Below are positions 9,556 through 18,017 of a stretch of 64,000 bases of DNA, piece after piece. Location of the stretch: assembly GCF_018919485.1 (NCBI RefSeq), contig NZ_JAHLMU010000001.1:2765351-2829350 (forward strand), given 5' to 3'. Position 1 is the stretch's first letter. Every line of letters begins with the position of its first letter. The notes below the pieces were generated by a model, which was given only the letters and a program-made list of their open reading frames with translations, was not told the DNA's origin and ran no database searches. The position numbers were made by a program, and so were the translations under genes. Source of the DNA: Psychrobacter sp. TAE2020 (lineage in GTDB: Bacteria; Pseudomonadota; Gammaproteobacteria; Pseudomonadales; Moraxellaceae).

Positions 9556-10725
9556 ATGGCAGACTATAAATATACCCCCAATAAGGTTAAAGTTGGTCGT
9601 TCAAGACTGAGTATTTGGATCGGTTTTCTCGGCATTTTAGTTTTAGTCATCTGGGCCTCATTTGCTAAAATTGATCAAGTGACTCGTGCAAAAGCTACAG
9701 TGATCGCCAGCGCTCGAACGCAAGAGATTCAAGCGTCAGAGGGCGGTGTCTTGACAGAATTGGCAGTCACTGAAGGACAAGAGGTCAAAGCAGGACAGCT
9801 GCTAGTAGTTTTAGAAGAAGAGCGAGCTAAAGCGGCATTGGATAATTCTGCCTCCAAAACTGCTGCTTTAAAAGCTAAGCTCGCCCGACTTAATGCAGAG
9901 ATTTTTGAGAAACCGTTAGTATTTACGGCAGATGTCGAAAAATACCCTGAATACGTCCAAAACCAAACCGCACTTTATAATCGTCGTCGTCAGGCTATTA
10001 ATGAGGAGGTTTCTTCTCTTGAAGCTATGCTAGTTCTGGCTAACAAAGAGCTTAGTATGAATGAGCCGTTATTGGAGTATGGCGATGTCAGCCAAGCTGA
10101 TGTCATTAAGCTACGCCGTCAGGTTGCTGAGATTGAAGCACAGATTAATAATAAACGTAATAAGTATTTCGAAGAAGCGCAAGCAGAGATGACTAAAGCC
10201 CAAGAAGAGCTGGACACCGAACTTGAGCTGTTACGAGATCGGGTGCAGGTGTTGGATGAGAAGCGTTTGACCTCGCCAACAGATGGCAAAATCAAAAATA
10301 TTAACGTCACTACTATCGGCGGTGTGGTCAAGCCAGGTGAAGTCATTATGCAGATTCTACCAACCAGTAGCGATCTAATCATAGATGCAAAAGTCAGTCC
10401 TGCTGATATTGCTTATGTGAAAGAAGGGCAAGACGCTACCGTAAAACTTGATGCTTATGACTATTCGATTTTTGGTGCGATGAACGGTACAGTAAATTAT
10501 ATCAGTCCGGATACGCTAATGGAGCAAACCCCTAAAGGGGAAGAGCCTTACTATCGCGTATTGATCGTTATTACTGGTGCTGAGTTCAAAGGTCGGGCGG
10601 ATAAAATAGTTATCAAGCCTGGTATGACGGCTTCTGTTGATATTAAAGCCATGGAACGTACAGTATTGTCTTATCTAACCAAACCTATTACTAAAACCTT
10701 GTCAGAAGGCATGGGCGAACGTTAA
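9556..10725 (+). CDS. HlyD-family periplasmic adaptor of the type I secretion system
   Basis: A 389-residue membrane fusion protein. There is a short cytoplasmic N-terminus, one membrane span at about residues 20-38 (LSIWIGFLGILVLVIWASF), then a lipoyl/barrel-sandwich half motif (EGGVLTELAVTEGQEVKAGQ), a central alpha-helical hairpin of about 130 residues, and the second lipoyl half with the beta-barrel (SPTDGKIKNINVTTIGGVVK). It bridges the inner-membrane exporter and the TolC-type channel. The start is well supported, with AGGTAAGTAGGT just upstream, and follows the exporter stop by two bases. The adhesin, TolC, ABC and HlyD genes all lie on the same strand and form one functional unit. Confidence 0.94.
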   Translation: MADYKYTPNKVKVGRSRLSIWIGFLGILVLVIWASFAKIDQVTRAKATVIASARTQEIQASEGGVLTELAVTEGQEVKAGQLLVVLEEERAKAALDNSASKTAALKAKLARLNAEIFEKPLVFTADVEKYPEYVQNQTALYNRRRQAINEEVSSLEAMLVLANKELSMNEPLLEYGDVSQADVIKLRRQVAEIEAQINNKRNKYFEEAQAEMTKAQEELDTELELLRDRVQVLDEKRLTSPTDGKIKNINVTTIGGVVKPGEVIMQILPTSSDLIIDAKVSPADIAYVKEGQDATVKLDAYDYSIFGAMNGTVNYISPDTLMEQTPKGEEPYYRVLIVITGAEFKGRADKIVIKPGMTASVDIKAMERTVLSYLTKPITKTLSEGMGER

Positions 10726-10895
10726 ATTAGTTTTGATAAAGTCTATAAGTTGGGTTGGAAACTACTTCAGTCATCTAGAGAGCCGTTTAAGCCTAGCACT
10801 ATAGTTATCTGTTCTTATAGATAGCTAATAATAAATTAATAATAAGTCATGAATAAAGACTGCCTTTAACGTGACTTCCCTATATTTTAAAAGCA

Positions 10896-10934
10896 AAAAA
10901 GCCCCAGTCCATTTAAGTAATGAGCTGGGGTTTA
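10896..10934 (+). terminator. Terminator-like hairpin after the secretion operon
   Basis: An A-rich run precedes the arm GCCCCAG (from 10901), which pairs with CTGGGG about 17 bases on and is followed by TTTATTAT. It lies 170 bases downstream of the HlyD gene. The A-run on the other side means it could also act on minus-strand transcription. The loop is long, so strength is uncertain. The same GCCCCA motif recurs in the hairpin at 12938-12972. Confidence 0.6.
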
Positions 10935-11713
10935 TTATATCGCAAATCTGCCAAGCGTAACGATAAGCGAGCTGGCAAGTTCTACTATGGCAGCTTTAAG
11001 TTATGCTGAAGAAATGAGAGAAATTAACAGGGGATATTTTAATCAGAAAGCTCGATTATAATGACTTATGTTGTCGATTTACTAGTCATTAAGTTGATAT
11101 GTAATACTAGCAGCTCAAAGCCTGTATAGCGCACTGAACGCAAATTAATGTAAATCAGTGCAATGATTAGACTATTTTAGACATTTATATTATTCGTTTG
11201 AATAAAGTTTATCAGTAATCGCAAGTAATACCGTATTTTTCTTACCGCTCCGAAAGTAAAAATATAATCAAATTCAAACATGGCTAATTATGCTTTGTAA
11301 ACAGGAGTTAGTAGTGATACTGGTTTTGTGCTAACGCTAACCTCAGTAACTAGTGAATAAAATTCAGTAAGTGCGGCTGAACATCCACCATGTCAAATTA
11401 GGTCAACTAAATCTTATAATATGAGATTATCTTACTTATATCGATTACATTGCTTTATAACTATTTTATAATTAAAAATAGCAAGGTAAATTAATCTAAG
11501 ATAAAATTTAACAGATATTTAGGTCCTATAATTTCATAGTCTTTTTGCCTGCGCTGTGGCGTCGATTCATCTAAAAATAATACCTCTATTATAAAAGAAT
11601 GTTTATTCCATATTATTATTTAACCTACTTTGTCGAAGATTGTTATATGTTTCTTTTCTCTGCATAATATAAGAAGATTCAGGGTTTAATCTCTGCCTAT
11701 AATTGAGAAAAAT
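10935..11713. other. Gap holding the first copy of the duplicated Fic upstream region
   Basis: No gene is visible. From about 11390 onward the sequence is a diverged copy of 13010-13355, including a scrap of the tRNA-Val-like sequence (CCACCATGTCAAATTAGGTC at 11387-11406), and it leads straight into the broken Fic copy. A short stretch near 11000 (AGTTATGCTGAAGAAAT) resembles the IS3-type terminal repeat used elsewhere in the window but is isolated. Confidence 0.6.
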
Positions 11714-12613
11714 ATGAGGCATATTATCTATATTCATCAATATTCAGACTAGACTGAGTGACAATGGTCAGATAAAACACTTTTGCCATTAGTCAGTGGT
11801 GTGCGAATATTACAAGGCGGTTTGCTTGGAAAGTTACTAACGATAGGGTTTGATCTAAACATTGAGGCACAGTTAGACGCAGTGACTTTGGAGATCGTTA
11901 AAACTTCAGAGATTGAAGGTGAGTCATTAAATAACAAGCAACTAAGGTCTTCTGTCGCGCGCCACTTAGGGATAGATGACGAGGGCATGCCAACGGCTAT
12001 TTGTGAGGTTGATGAGGTTGCGGAGATGATGCTAAATGCAACCTATCACTATCAACAGCCATTATTGTTGGACGATTTACTAGGAGGGCACAGGGCATTA
12101 TTTCCAAATGGTTATAGTGGACTTTATCGTATTAAAGTGGGTAGTATCTGTGATGATAGTCAAGGACCTATGCAGGTAGTTTATGGTGGTTATGGTAGTG
12201 AGCAGGTGCATTTTGTTGCACCTAGTGCTGATACATTGGCAGATGAAATAGGCAATTTTTTATCCTAGTTTAACACCTAACCAAATGAGCAGGACAATAT
12301 AGATCTGGTGATCCAAGCAGATATCGCTCCTTTATGGTGTGTGACGATTCATCCCTTTGATGATGGCAATGGGCGATTGACCCGTGCTATTAGGGAGAGA
12401 GTGCTGGCGCAAAGTAACAATAGCGCCCAACGTTTTTATAGTATGTCAGAGCAGACTCTTAAAAAAGGTAATTACTATTATAAAATACTGGAGCGAACGC
12501 AAAAAGGTAATACTGATATCATTGATTGGCTGTGCTGGTTTCTACAAACGCTACAACAAGTATTCATTACTGCTCAAACGACTACAGATAAAATAATTCA
12601 TATCAATATGTAA
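11714..12613 (+). pseudogene. Fic-domain protein, decayed paralogue with four in-frame stops
   Basis: This is a diverged duplicate of the intact Fic gene at 13356. It keeps one reading frame from ATG 11714, but codons that are Trp or Ser in the intact copy are stops here: TAG 11750, TGA 11759, TAG 12266 and TAA 12278. The Fic core HPFDDGNGRLTRAI survives (from about 12350), as does the N-terminal inhibitory-type motif TSEIEGES. The C-terminal winged-helix portion is gone, and the frame ends at 12613 in unrelated sequence. No frameshift has occurred, so decay is recent and driven by point mutations. Short internal starts (TTG 11783, ATG 12308) could make fragments, but none would be a complete Fic enzyme. 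It is certainly related to the downstream gene and almost certainly non-functional. Confidence 0.9.
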
Positions 12614-12621
12614 CGTTTGTA

Positions 12622-12797
12622 TCTTTATTTCTAGCTGCCGAGGTGTTGCACTTAAGTTACCCTTGCTGTCTGCAATTTTTTAACCGCTTCTGCTTTGTAT
12701 CCTGTGCTATCACTTTGCTTTTTCTTGGTCATGCTAAACTCCTTATCCAGTCGTTAGTTTACCAAGCTTGTTTCTATAATTTCTTCAGCATAGCTCA
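12622..12797 (-). mobile_element. IS3-family remnant: left end and start of orfA
   Basis: On the minus strand the terminal repeat TGAGCTATGCTGAAGAAAT (ending at 12797) is followed by the typical leader and an orfA start at 12732 (MTKKKQSDSTGYKAEAVKK). One A has been lost in the run after GTT, which throws it out of frame. The remainder still matches SKGNLSATPRQLEIK in the shifted frame. It is the same IS type as at 33787-35183 and 44205-44720. Confidence 0.8.
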
Positions 12798-12937
12798 AGT
12801 TTGAAAGACAGGTAAAATTGATAGAAGGCACAATCTAGGCACACAGGTTTTTGATGCAGTTTGGCTACGGCCATAAGTAAGCAAGTTTTGACCAAGCACA
12901 CCTTTATATTTCCGCTGCCGACCATATTTTATGGACA

Positions 12938-12972
12938 AAAAAAGCCCCAATCGTTAGACTGGGGCTTTCTAA
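12938..12972 (-). terminator. Rho-independent terminator downstream of the tRNA-Val-like sequence
   Basis: On the minus strand the stem AAAGCCCCA / TGGGGCTTT ends in a run of seven T. It lies just beyond the 3' CCA of the tRNA-like sequence, as a normal tRNA terminator would. Confidence 0.82.
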
Positions 12973-12977
12973 ATATT

Positions 12978-13052
12978 TGGTAGGCATAAGCAGACTCGAA
13001 CTGCTGACCTCTACCATGTCAAGGTAGGTCAACCAAATCTTATAATATGCCG
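12978..13052 (-). tRNA. tRNA-Val(GAC)-like sequence, probably degenerate
   Basis: On the minus strand the 75-base sequence has an intact anticodon arm (CTACC TTGACAT GGTAG, anticodon GAC), an intact T-arm (AGCAG TTCGAGT CTGCT), six of seven acceptor pairs (GGCATA with TATGCC) and an encoded CCA. The first acceptor pair is C against T, and the D-stem (ATAA against TTGA) pairs at only three positions, including one G-T. The D-loop keeps GG. The sequence is followed by a terminator. It could be a decaying tRNA gene or a divergent working one. A shorter, worse copy lies near 11390. Confidence 0.55.
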
Positions 13053-13355
13053 TTATCTTACATGTGTTGATTTTATTAGCTTACAGTTATTCTATAATTA
13101 AAAAATGGCAAGGTCAATTCATGCAAGATAAAATTTAGCACGTATTTGGGCACTATATTTTTATAGTCTTTTTACTTCCACTCTAGCGTCGATTAAGCCA
13201 AAAATAATACTTTTATCATAGAAGAATGCTTATTCCACATTATTATTTAAACTACTTCCTTGTTCCAAAAGTTTTTATACATTGTATCCTCCTTATTTTC
13301 TCTGCATAATATAAGGAGATTAATGTTTTAATCTCTGCGTATAATTGAGAAGAAT

Positions 13356-14477
13356 ATGAAGCATATTACCTATATTCATGAACATCCAGACTGGACTGAG
13401 TGGCAATGGTCAGATAAAAAACTGCTGCCATTGGTCAGTAGTGTGCGGATATTACAAGGGCGTTTGCTTGGAAAGTTGCTAACGCTAGGGTTCGATATAA
13501 ATGTTGAGGCGCAACTAGATGCCGTGACTTTAGAGATTGTTAAAACTTCAGAGATCGAGGGTGAGTCATTAAATAATGAGCAAGTACGATCTTCTGTCGC
13601 GCGCCACTTAGGGGTAGATGACGGCGGTATACAAATTGCTAGTAGTGAGATTGATGCAGTAGTGGAGATGATGCTTGTGGCTACTTATTACTATCAACGT
13701 CCATTATTATTGGACGATTTACTGGGATGGCACAGAGCATTATTTCCAGAGGGATATAGTGGGCTTTATCTTATCAAAGTGGGCAGTATCCGTGATGACA
13801 GTCAAGGATCTATGCAGGTAGTTTCTGGTGGTTATGGTCGTGAGCAGGTTCATTTCGTTGCACCTAGTGCGAATATATTGTCAGATGAGCTAGACAAGTT
13901 TTTATCCTGGTTTAATACCTCACCAAATGAGCAGGAAAATATAGATCTGGTCATTAAAGCCGGTATCGCTCATTTATGGTTTGTGACTATCCATCCCTTT
14001 GATGATGGCAATGGGCGTTTGACCCGTGCTATTACGGAGAGAGTGCTGGCGCAAAGCGATGATAGCGCCCAACGTTTTTATAGTATGTCAGCGCAGATTC
14101 TTAAAAAACGTAATGACTATTATAAAGTACTGGAGCGAACGCAAAAAGGCGATACTGATATCACTGATTGGCTGTGCTGGTTTTTACAAACGCTAGAACA
14201 AGCACTCATCGCTGCTCAAACGACCACAGATAAAATTATGCATAAAGCGAATTTTTGGCAGACTCATCGACAGCATGCTTTGAACACTAGACAAGTTAAT
14301 ATGCTAAATACTTTACTCACAGAGTTTTATGGCAAGCTGACTACCAAGAAATGGTCAGTGATGACTAAGTGTTCCATAGATACAGCACTGCGAGATATCA
14401 ATGATTTGATAGAGAAGGGGATGCTGAAAAAATCTAAGGCTTTGGGGCGTAGTACGAGCTATGAGGTAGCTTTATAA
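13356..14477 (+). CDS. Fic-family protein, putative AMP transferase (class II, DUF4172 N-terminus)
   Basis: A 373-residue protein. The N-terminus (HPDWTEWQWSDKKLLPLV) matches the DUF4172 domain seen in front of many Fic cores. The inhibitory-helix motif TSEIEG ([S/T]xxxE[G/N]) lies near residue 66, so the enzyme should be self-inhibited by an N-terminal helix (class II). The catalytic loop HPFDDGNGRLTR is complete, with the His that attacks and the Gly-Asn-Gly-Arg anion cradle, near residue 212. The C-terminal 70 residues look like a winged helix (MTKCSIDTALRDINDLIEKG). Such proteins usually transfer AMP to a protein hydroxyl or remove it; the target cannot be told from sequence. ATG 13356 has GAGAAG upstream. 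No antitoxin-like partner is adjacent. It is an intact paralogue of the broken copy upstream. Confidence 0.92.
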   Translation: MKHITYIHEHPDWTEWQWSDKKLLPLVSSVRILQGRLLGKLLTLGFDINVEAQLDAVTLEIVKTSEIEGESLNNEQVRSSVARHLGVDDGGIQIASSEIDAVVEMMLVATYYYQRPLLLDDLLGWHRALFPEGYSGLYLIKVGSIRDDSQGSMQVVSGGYGREQVHFVAPSANILSDELDKFLSWFNTSPNEQENIDLVIKAGIAHLWFVTIHPFDDGNGRLTRAITERVLAQSDDSAQRFYSMSAQILKKRNDYYKVLERTQKGDTDITDWLCWFLQTLEQALIAAQTTTDKIMHKANFWQTHRQHALNTRQVNMLNTLLTEFYGKLTTKKWSVMTKCSIDTALRDINDLIEKGMLKKSKALGRSTSYEVAL

Positions 14478-14608
14478 TGAAGATTATGTGGTTCTATGAT
14501 GCATAACGTAATAGACCACATGGTTCAGCAGCCTGATATAAGTAGTTCCAATATAGTAGTCTACTATGAGTAGTCTATGAATTGATTAATGAGCCTTCTT
14601 AGATGGTT

Positions 14609-14707
14609 CGTTCGGAATATAGATCGCCAAGACAGACGTGGTTTAATTTTTATCGTCATGCTGCGTCATCAGAATCTCCCAAGTTTAGTTATACGGATTT
14701 GACAGCA
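14609..14707 (+). mobile_element. IS3-family remnant: 3' end of orfB plus right terminal repeat
   Basis: The sequence encodes SPRQTWFNFYRHAA, matching the orfB C-terminus TPRQMWFDFYRQAA of the element at 33787. It continues through the same post-orfB tail (ATCTCCCAAGTT...GATTTGACAGCAGAGGTCA), whose final bases are the right inverted repeat. The rest of the element is missing. Its reading frame runs on into the next gene and creates a false N-terminal extension there. Confidence 0.85.
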
Positions 14708-14725
14708 GAGGTCATGGAGAGTGGG

Positions 14726-15985
14726 ATGAATTTCATAATAGAGAATACATTTACGATTGAACCTGTCCAACATTTAATGACTGCATCTACTGCAGCACTA
14801 GGTTGTGGACTACTCATTGGTCTAGAAAGAGAGCGTAGCAAACAACGTGAAAATCAACACAGCTTTGCAGGTATTAGATCTTTTGCAATTTGCTCTTTAT
14901 TAGGGGCAATTTGTTTTTCTTTTGGTTTATTTATGGGACTCATGGGGGCATTAATAGTAGGTGGTATAAGTATCATCTCTATTAATAAACAAATTGAAGA
15001 TCCAGGTGTAACAACTGAACTTGCTTTTATACTCACCTATTTTATAGGTGGACTATGTTTATGGCATATTCCTTATGCAGCTGCACTTACAGTCGTCCTT
15101 ACCTTCCTTCTAGTGACAAAGCATTCAATGCATGGAGTAGCAGTTAGATGGATTACTGAGCCTGAATTCAAAGATGGTATATTTTTACTTGCTTTACTTT
15201 TAATTGCACTTCCTTTAATACCCAATAGGGCTCTTTGGGGTTCAGTACTAAATCCTTATATTATTTTAAAATTATTGACATTGATTTTAGCCATTCAAGC
15301 ACTAGCACATATGGCAAAGAGGCTTCTACCATCACGCCACGCCATGTTTTTATCTGCTTTAGCATCAGGATTTGTATCCAGTACAGCCACAATTGCAAGC
15401 CTTGGAATGGAAGTTCGTCATGGTCGTGCAGATGCAAAAGAAAATGCTGGAGCTGCCCTTATATCCTGTGTCGCAACAGTGGTACAACTTCTTATTATTG
15501 TTGCAGGTGTAAGTTTTAGTTGGCTTAAAATTTTATTATTTCCATCTATTATTGCAATTATAATTTTAATTATTCCTGCAATATGGTTGATGAGAAAACC
15601 TCGATCCGGAGAGAAAGTTAAGTTAACTGATACACCCATGTTCAGTTTAAAAGAGGCAGGTATCATTGTAGTTTCACTTACTATTATTCAAGTACTTGTT
15701 TATGGTTTAAGTTTATGGCTGGGTGACGCGGGTCTTATTGCAGGAACCGTACTTAGTTCTATGTTTGAGGTGCATGCAGCAATGGCTGCCGTAGTAATGC
15801 AAGGGAACCCAACTAACCCTATTTTATTGCTCGCCTTATTGTTAGGTTTAGCGACACATGCAATTTCTAAATCAATTAATGCGGCAATTACTGGTGGCTT
15901 TCAATACGCACTTGCTTTTGTTCCAACCCAAATTATTCACATGACTGTTTTAATTATCTTGATCTATACTATGACGAATAATTAA
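14726..15985 (+). CDS. MgtC/SapB-type integral membrane protein with DUF4010
   Basis: The open frame begins at 14603, but its first 35 or so residues are translated IS3 remnant. I place the start at ATG 14726 (419 aa), which has GGAGA six bases upstream; ATG 14714 is an alternative. The N-terminal part (STAALGCGLLIGLERERSKQ) is the MgtC-type signature. The remaining sequence is about 11-13 hydrophobic helices, with the DUF4010 region containing SALASGFVSSTATIASLGME and GLATHAISKSINAA. The family sits in the inner membrane; its biochemical role is unsettled, and ion transport or adaptation to low magnesium has been suggested for relatives. Codon use is AT-rich relative to the betaine genes. 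It stands alone on the plus strand, and the IS end just upstream may now supply its 5' region. Confidence 0.85.
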   Translation: MNFIIENTFTIEPVQHLMTASTAALGCGLLIGLERERSKQRENQHSFAGIRSFAICSLLGAICFSFGLFMGLMGALIVGGISIISINKQIEDPGVTTELAFILTYFIGGLCLWHIPYAAALTVVLTFLLVTKHSMHGVAVRWITEPEFKDGIFLLALLLIALPLIPNRALWGSVLNPYIILKLLTLILAIQALAHMAKRLLPSRHAMFLSALASGFVSSTATIASLGMEVRHGRADAKENAGAALISCVATVVQLLIIVAGVSFSWLKILLFPSIIAIIILIIPAIWLMRKPRSGEKVKLTDTPMFSLKEAGIIVVSLTIIQVLVYGLSLWLGDAGLIAGTVLSSMFEVHAAMAAVVMQGNPTNPILLLALLLGLATHAISKSINAAITGGFQYALAFVPTQIIHMTVLIILIYTMTNN

Positions 15986-16328
15986 AATATCTCTCTACTT
16001 CATTGGTGTAATGGACATTTTTCATGCTGATACAGGGTCTAATGACATATGCACCTTTAAGTCAGAGCGTTTCTAAAAGTTTAAGGTAAATTGCTTCACA
16101 CCCTCGACTTGAGGTCGAACCCATCGAAAAACCTCGAAATATCATCAACAAGTACACTGTGATGTACACTAAAAGCAATAATATACAGTTAATGATATAA
16201 ATAACAGTAACTTACCTATCAAGCATGGTAGCTAAATGAGAGGGGGGGGGCGAACCCATTTAATGGGGTAGTATCACTTAACTGATGCAATAAGCTTAGA
16301 TTCTACAATAAAAAATTAGCCCAGCTGT
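15986..16328. other. Gap with a G-tract and a repeated AAGTACACTG motif
   Basis: No gene is visible. The stretch includes AAGTACACTGTGAT at about 16150, which recurs near the serine recombinase at 44762 and, inverted, at 45684; a nearby TAACTTACCTATCA recurs at 44843. A run of nine G lies at 16242-16250, odd in this AT-rich stretch. Confidence 0.6.
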
Positions 16329-17215
16329 AAAAGCTTAATAAGGCAAATAAAATTAATATCCATGTTTTAAACGAGTTTGATGAAATATATTCTGACTTAA
16401 GTAAGCTTAGTGCAGATAATATCTATTATAAAAATCGAATTAGATCTTTAGGACTTGATCGATTTCGTCATGACCCATTGAATTTCAAAGACGATAAGCC
16501 TAAAGAGCAGAGTTTTCATGAACACTTCTTTACGCCTTCTAAAGACACTCAACCTGAAACTTACAAGGTCTTATCTAAGGTTAAAGAAGAGTTTTTCTAT
16601 GCTATTGAAAGAACAACTCTTCCAGAGATAGTTTCAGATATCACGGTGTTTGGTATCAATATAAATGGCATTATTATTTATCTGCGGTATACGCCTTATA
16701 TTGCTGATGATGCTCAGGAAAACTAGTTTAACTTTCCAATAGAGATTATTCAGTCTTGGCTGTGGCACAGTGCTGGTTGGTATATCCCTGAGGATACTGT
16801 TTATGGACCATTAGCTTCAAGCGGCTTACCATCGAGTAACAATCGGCCTATCGGATCAATTTGCCCAGATATTGAAGGTAAAAATAAAAAAGCTCATAAG
16901 AAGGTGGCATTTTTAGAGGAGAAGTTTCAACAGCCATTGCTAGTCGACTATGAAGATGACGCGAGTTATGAGACGCACTTTCAACTTCGCACCTTACTCG
17001 ATACTAGGTTTAATGGTCTAGAGCAAGAGAAGAATTTTCAGGTATTTTCTGTCGCTAACCATATCCAAAAAGATATATATTTGATACAAGATCAGGATAT
17101 CTATAGTATCCAAAAGCTAATCAAACCAGCAGAAGCAATTGATCATTATGCTGCTCACTTACTGTCAAGACAGGCTGGAGAATTCGAATTTTTACAATAT
17201 GCTGAAGACTTTTAA
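16329..17215 (+). pseudogene. Unrecognised protein, broken by one in-frame TAG and lacking a clear start
   Basis: One frame is open from 16329 to TAA at 17213-17215 except for a TAG at 16724-16726. Joined, it gives about 294 residues, hydrophilic, with aromatic-rich stretches such as IIQSWLWHSAGWYIPEDTVY and, near the C-terminus, KLIKPAEAIDHYAAHLLSRQ. There is no ATG with a ribosome-binding site at the beginning, so the 5' end is probably also truncated. No membrane segment, signal or known motif is visible. I cannot assign a family. The conserved composition on both sides of the stop argues for a recently lost gene rather than two small ones. Confidence 0.65.
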
Positions 17216-17342
17216 CGGCATTCCTAGCTCGATTACTAGCGTAATATGGCTGCTACTCCCTGTAGGGCTATTCTAGTTGCCCCCTTAAACTTCGCTTATC
17301 AGGCAAGTTGAGCTTTATTTCCATAACGAACGTTATCACAAA

Positions 17343-17607
17343 TGACGTTGGATAGAAGAGGTCGGTTTAGGGAGTGGTTATGACTCATTTCGTATGTATT
17401 TCATCATCTATAAAATTCGGCAACATTTGGATGTTGGAAGTACTGCAAAAGAAATTGATAGTGCGATTGGGGGGGGAGTCCCGTGAGTATTTAAGTCTGT
17501 ACTCGGGTATATACACCCAATTAAAAGAAAGAGTAGGCAAATATGGCGTATGCACTAGTCAAATTGTTATGAATGGCAGCAAAATGGTTCAAATACCTCT
17601 AAATTAA
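17343..17607 (+). pseudogene. Unrecognised gene fragment frameshifted at a run of eight G
   Basis: The frame read from about 17343 gives RWIEEVGLGSGYDSFRMYF, then IIYKIRQHLDVGSTAKEID, up to a run of eight G at 17469-17476, after which it stops. With seven G it would continue as SREYLSLYSGIYTQLKERVG to the TAA at 17605-17607. Both parts look like one protein of at least 87 residues. No start is visible and no family is recognised. Confidence 0.5.
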
Positions 17608-17819
17608 CATCGAAAAATACTAAATTTTTTGAGTATGAGAAAATAAGAAATACAATCACTGTTGTAAAAAAATATTTTTTATATTGGTTATAGCAGTCTT
17701 ATTACTAATCTAATATTTTTCATACAAAAGGTCTCATTAGTTCCGATGCTAATCATAGCTTAAAATTAGACAGGCTATAATTGAGGAATTGGTATTATTA
17801 CTAGACGAAGTAACTAATC

Positions 17820-18017
17820 TTGTATTATTCGATTAACTACGGCAAAGAAGTAGTATTTTCAAATGTAATAAGTAGTGTGTTTTCTGCAATTAGACTCATA
17901 GTAATTGCACTGTTATTTTTCGATAAAATATTACTAATAGAAGCCGTCCCTATCTCGTCAATCATAGGCTCATTATACTTAGTCTGTATTGGTCATAGTA
18001 TAGTTAAGTCTTTATAA
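17820..18017 (+). pseudogene. Fragment of a membrane protein, possibly a polysaccharide flippase, cut by the IS630 element
   Basis: A 65-codon frame with two hydrophobic segments (FSAIRLIVIALLFF and ISSIIGSLYLVCIGH) and a preceding NYGKEVVFSNVISS. This arrangement of a short loop then paired helices resembles part of a Wzx-type exporter, but the match is weak. It begins without a proper start and runs into the left end of the IS630 element at 18014, so it is a truncated fragment. Confidence 0.35.

Larger units (their letters stand above)
11390..14477 (+). repeat. Tandem duplication of a Fic gene and its upstream region
   Basis: The segment 11390-12610 aligns with 13010-14245. Both contain a tRNA-Val-like scrap, then an AT-rich leader with matching landmarks (TCTTATAATATG; ATAGTCTTTTT; GCGTCGATT; TTCCA.ATTATTATTTAA), then the Fic frame. 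About 400 bases of IS3 remnant, hairpin and tRNA-like sequence separate the copies. Confidence 0.88.

Noticed and set aside
10995-11015. Possible isolated IS3 left end (AGTTATGCTGAAGAAAT)
   Set aside because: Only about 17 bases match and there is no orfA sequence after it, so it could be chance.
11714-12613. Stop-codon recoding as an explanation for the many in-frame stops
   Set aside because: All three stop codons occur inside frames, and the same codons end clearly intact genes in the window, so decay is more likely.
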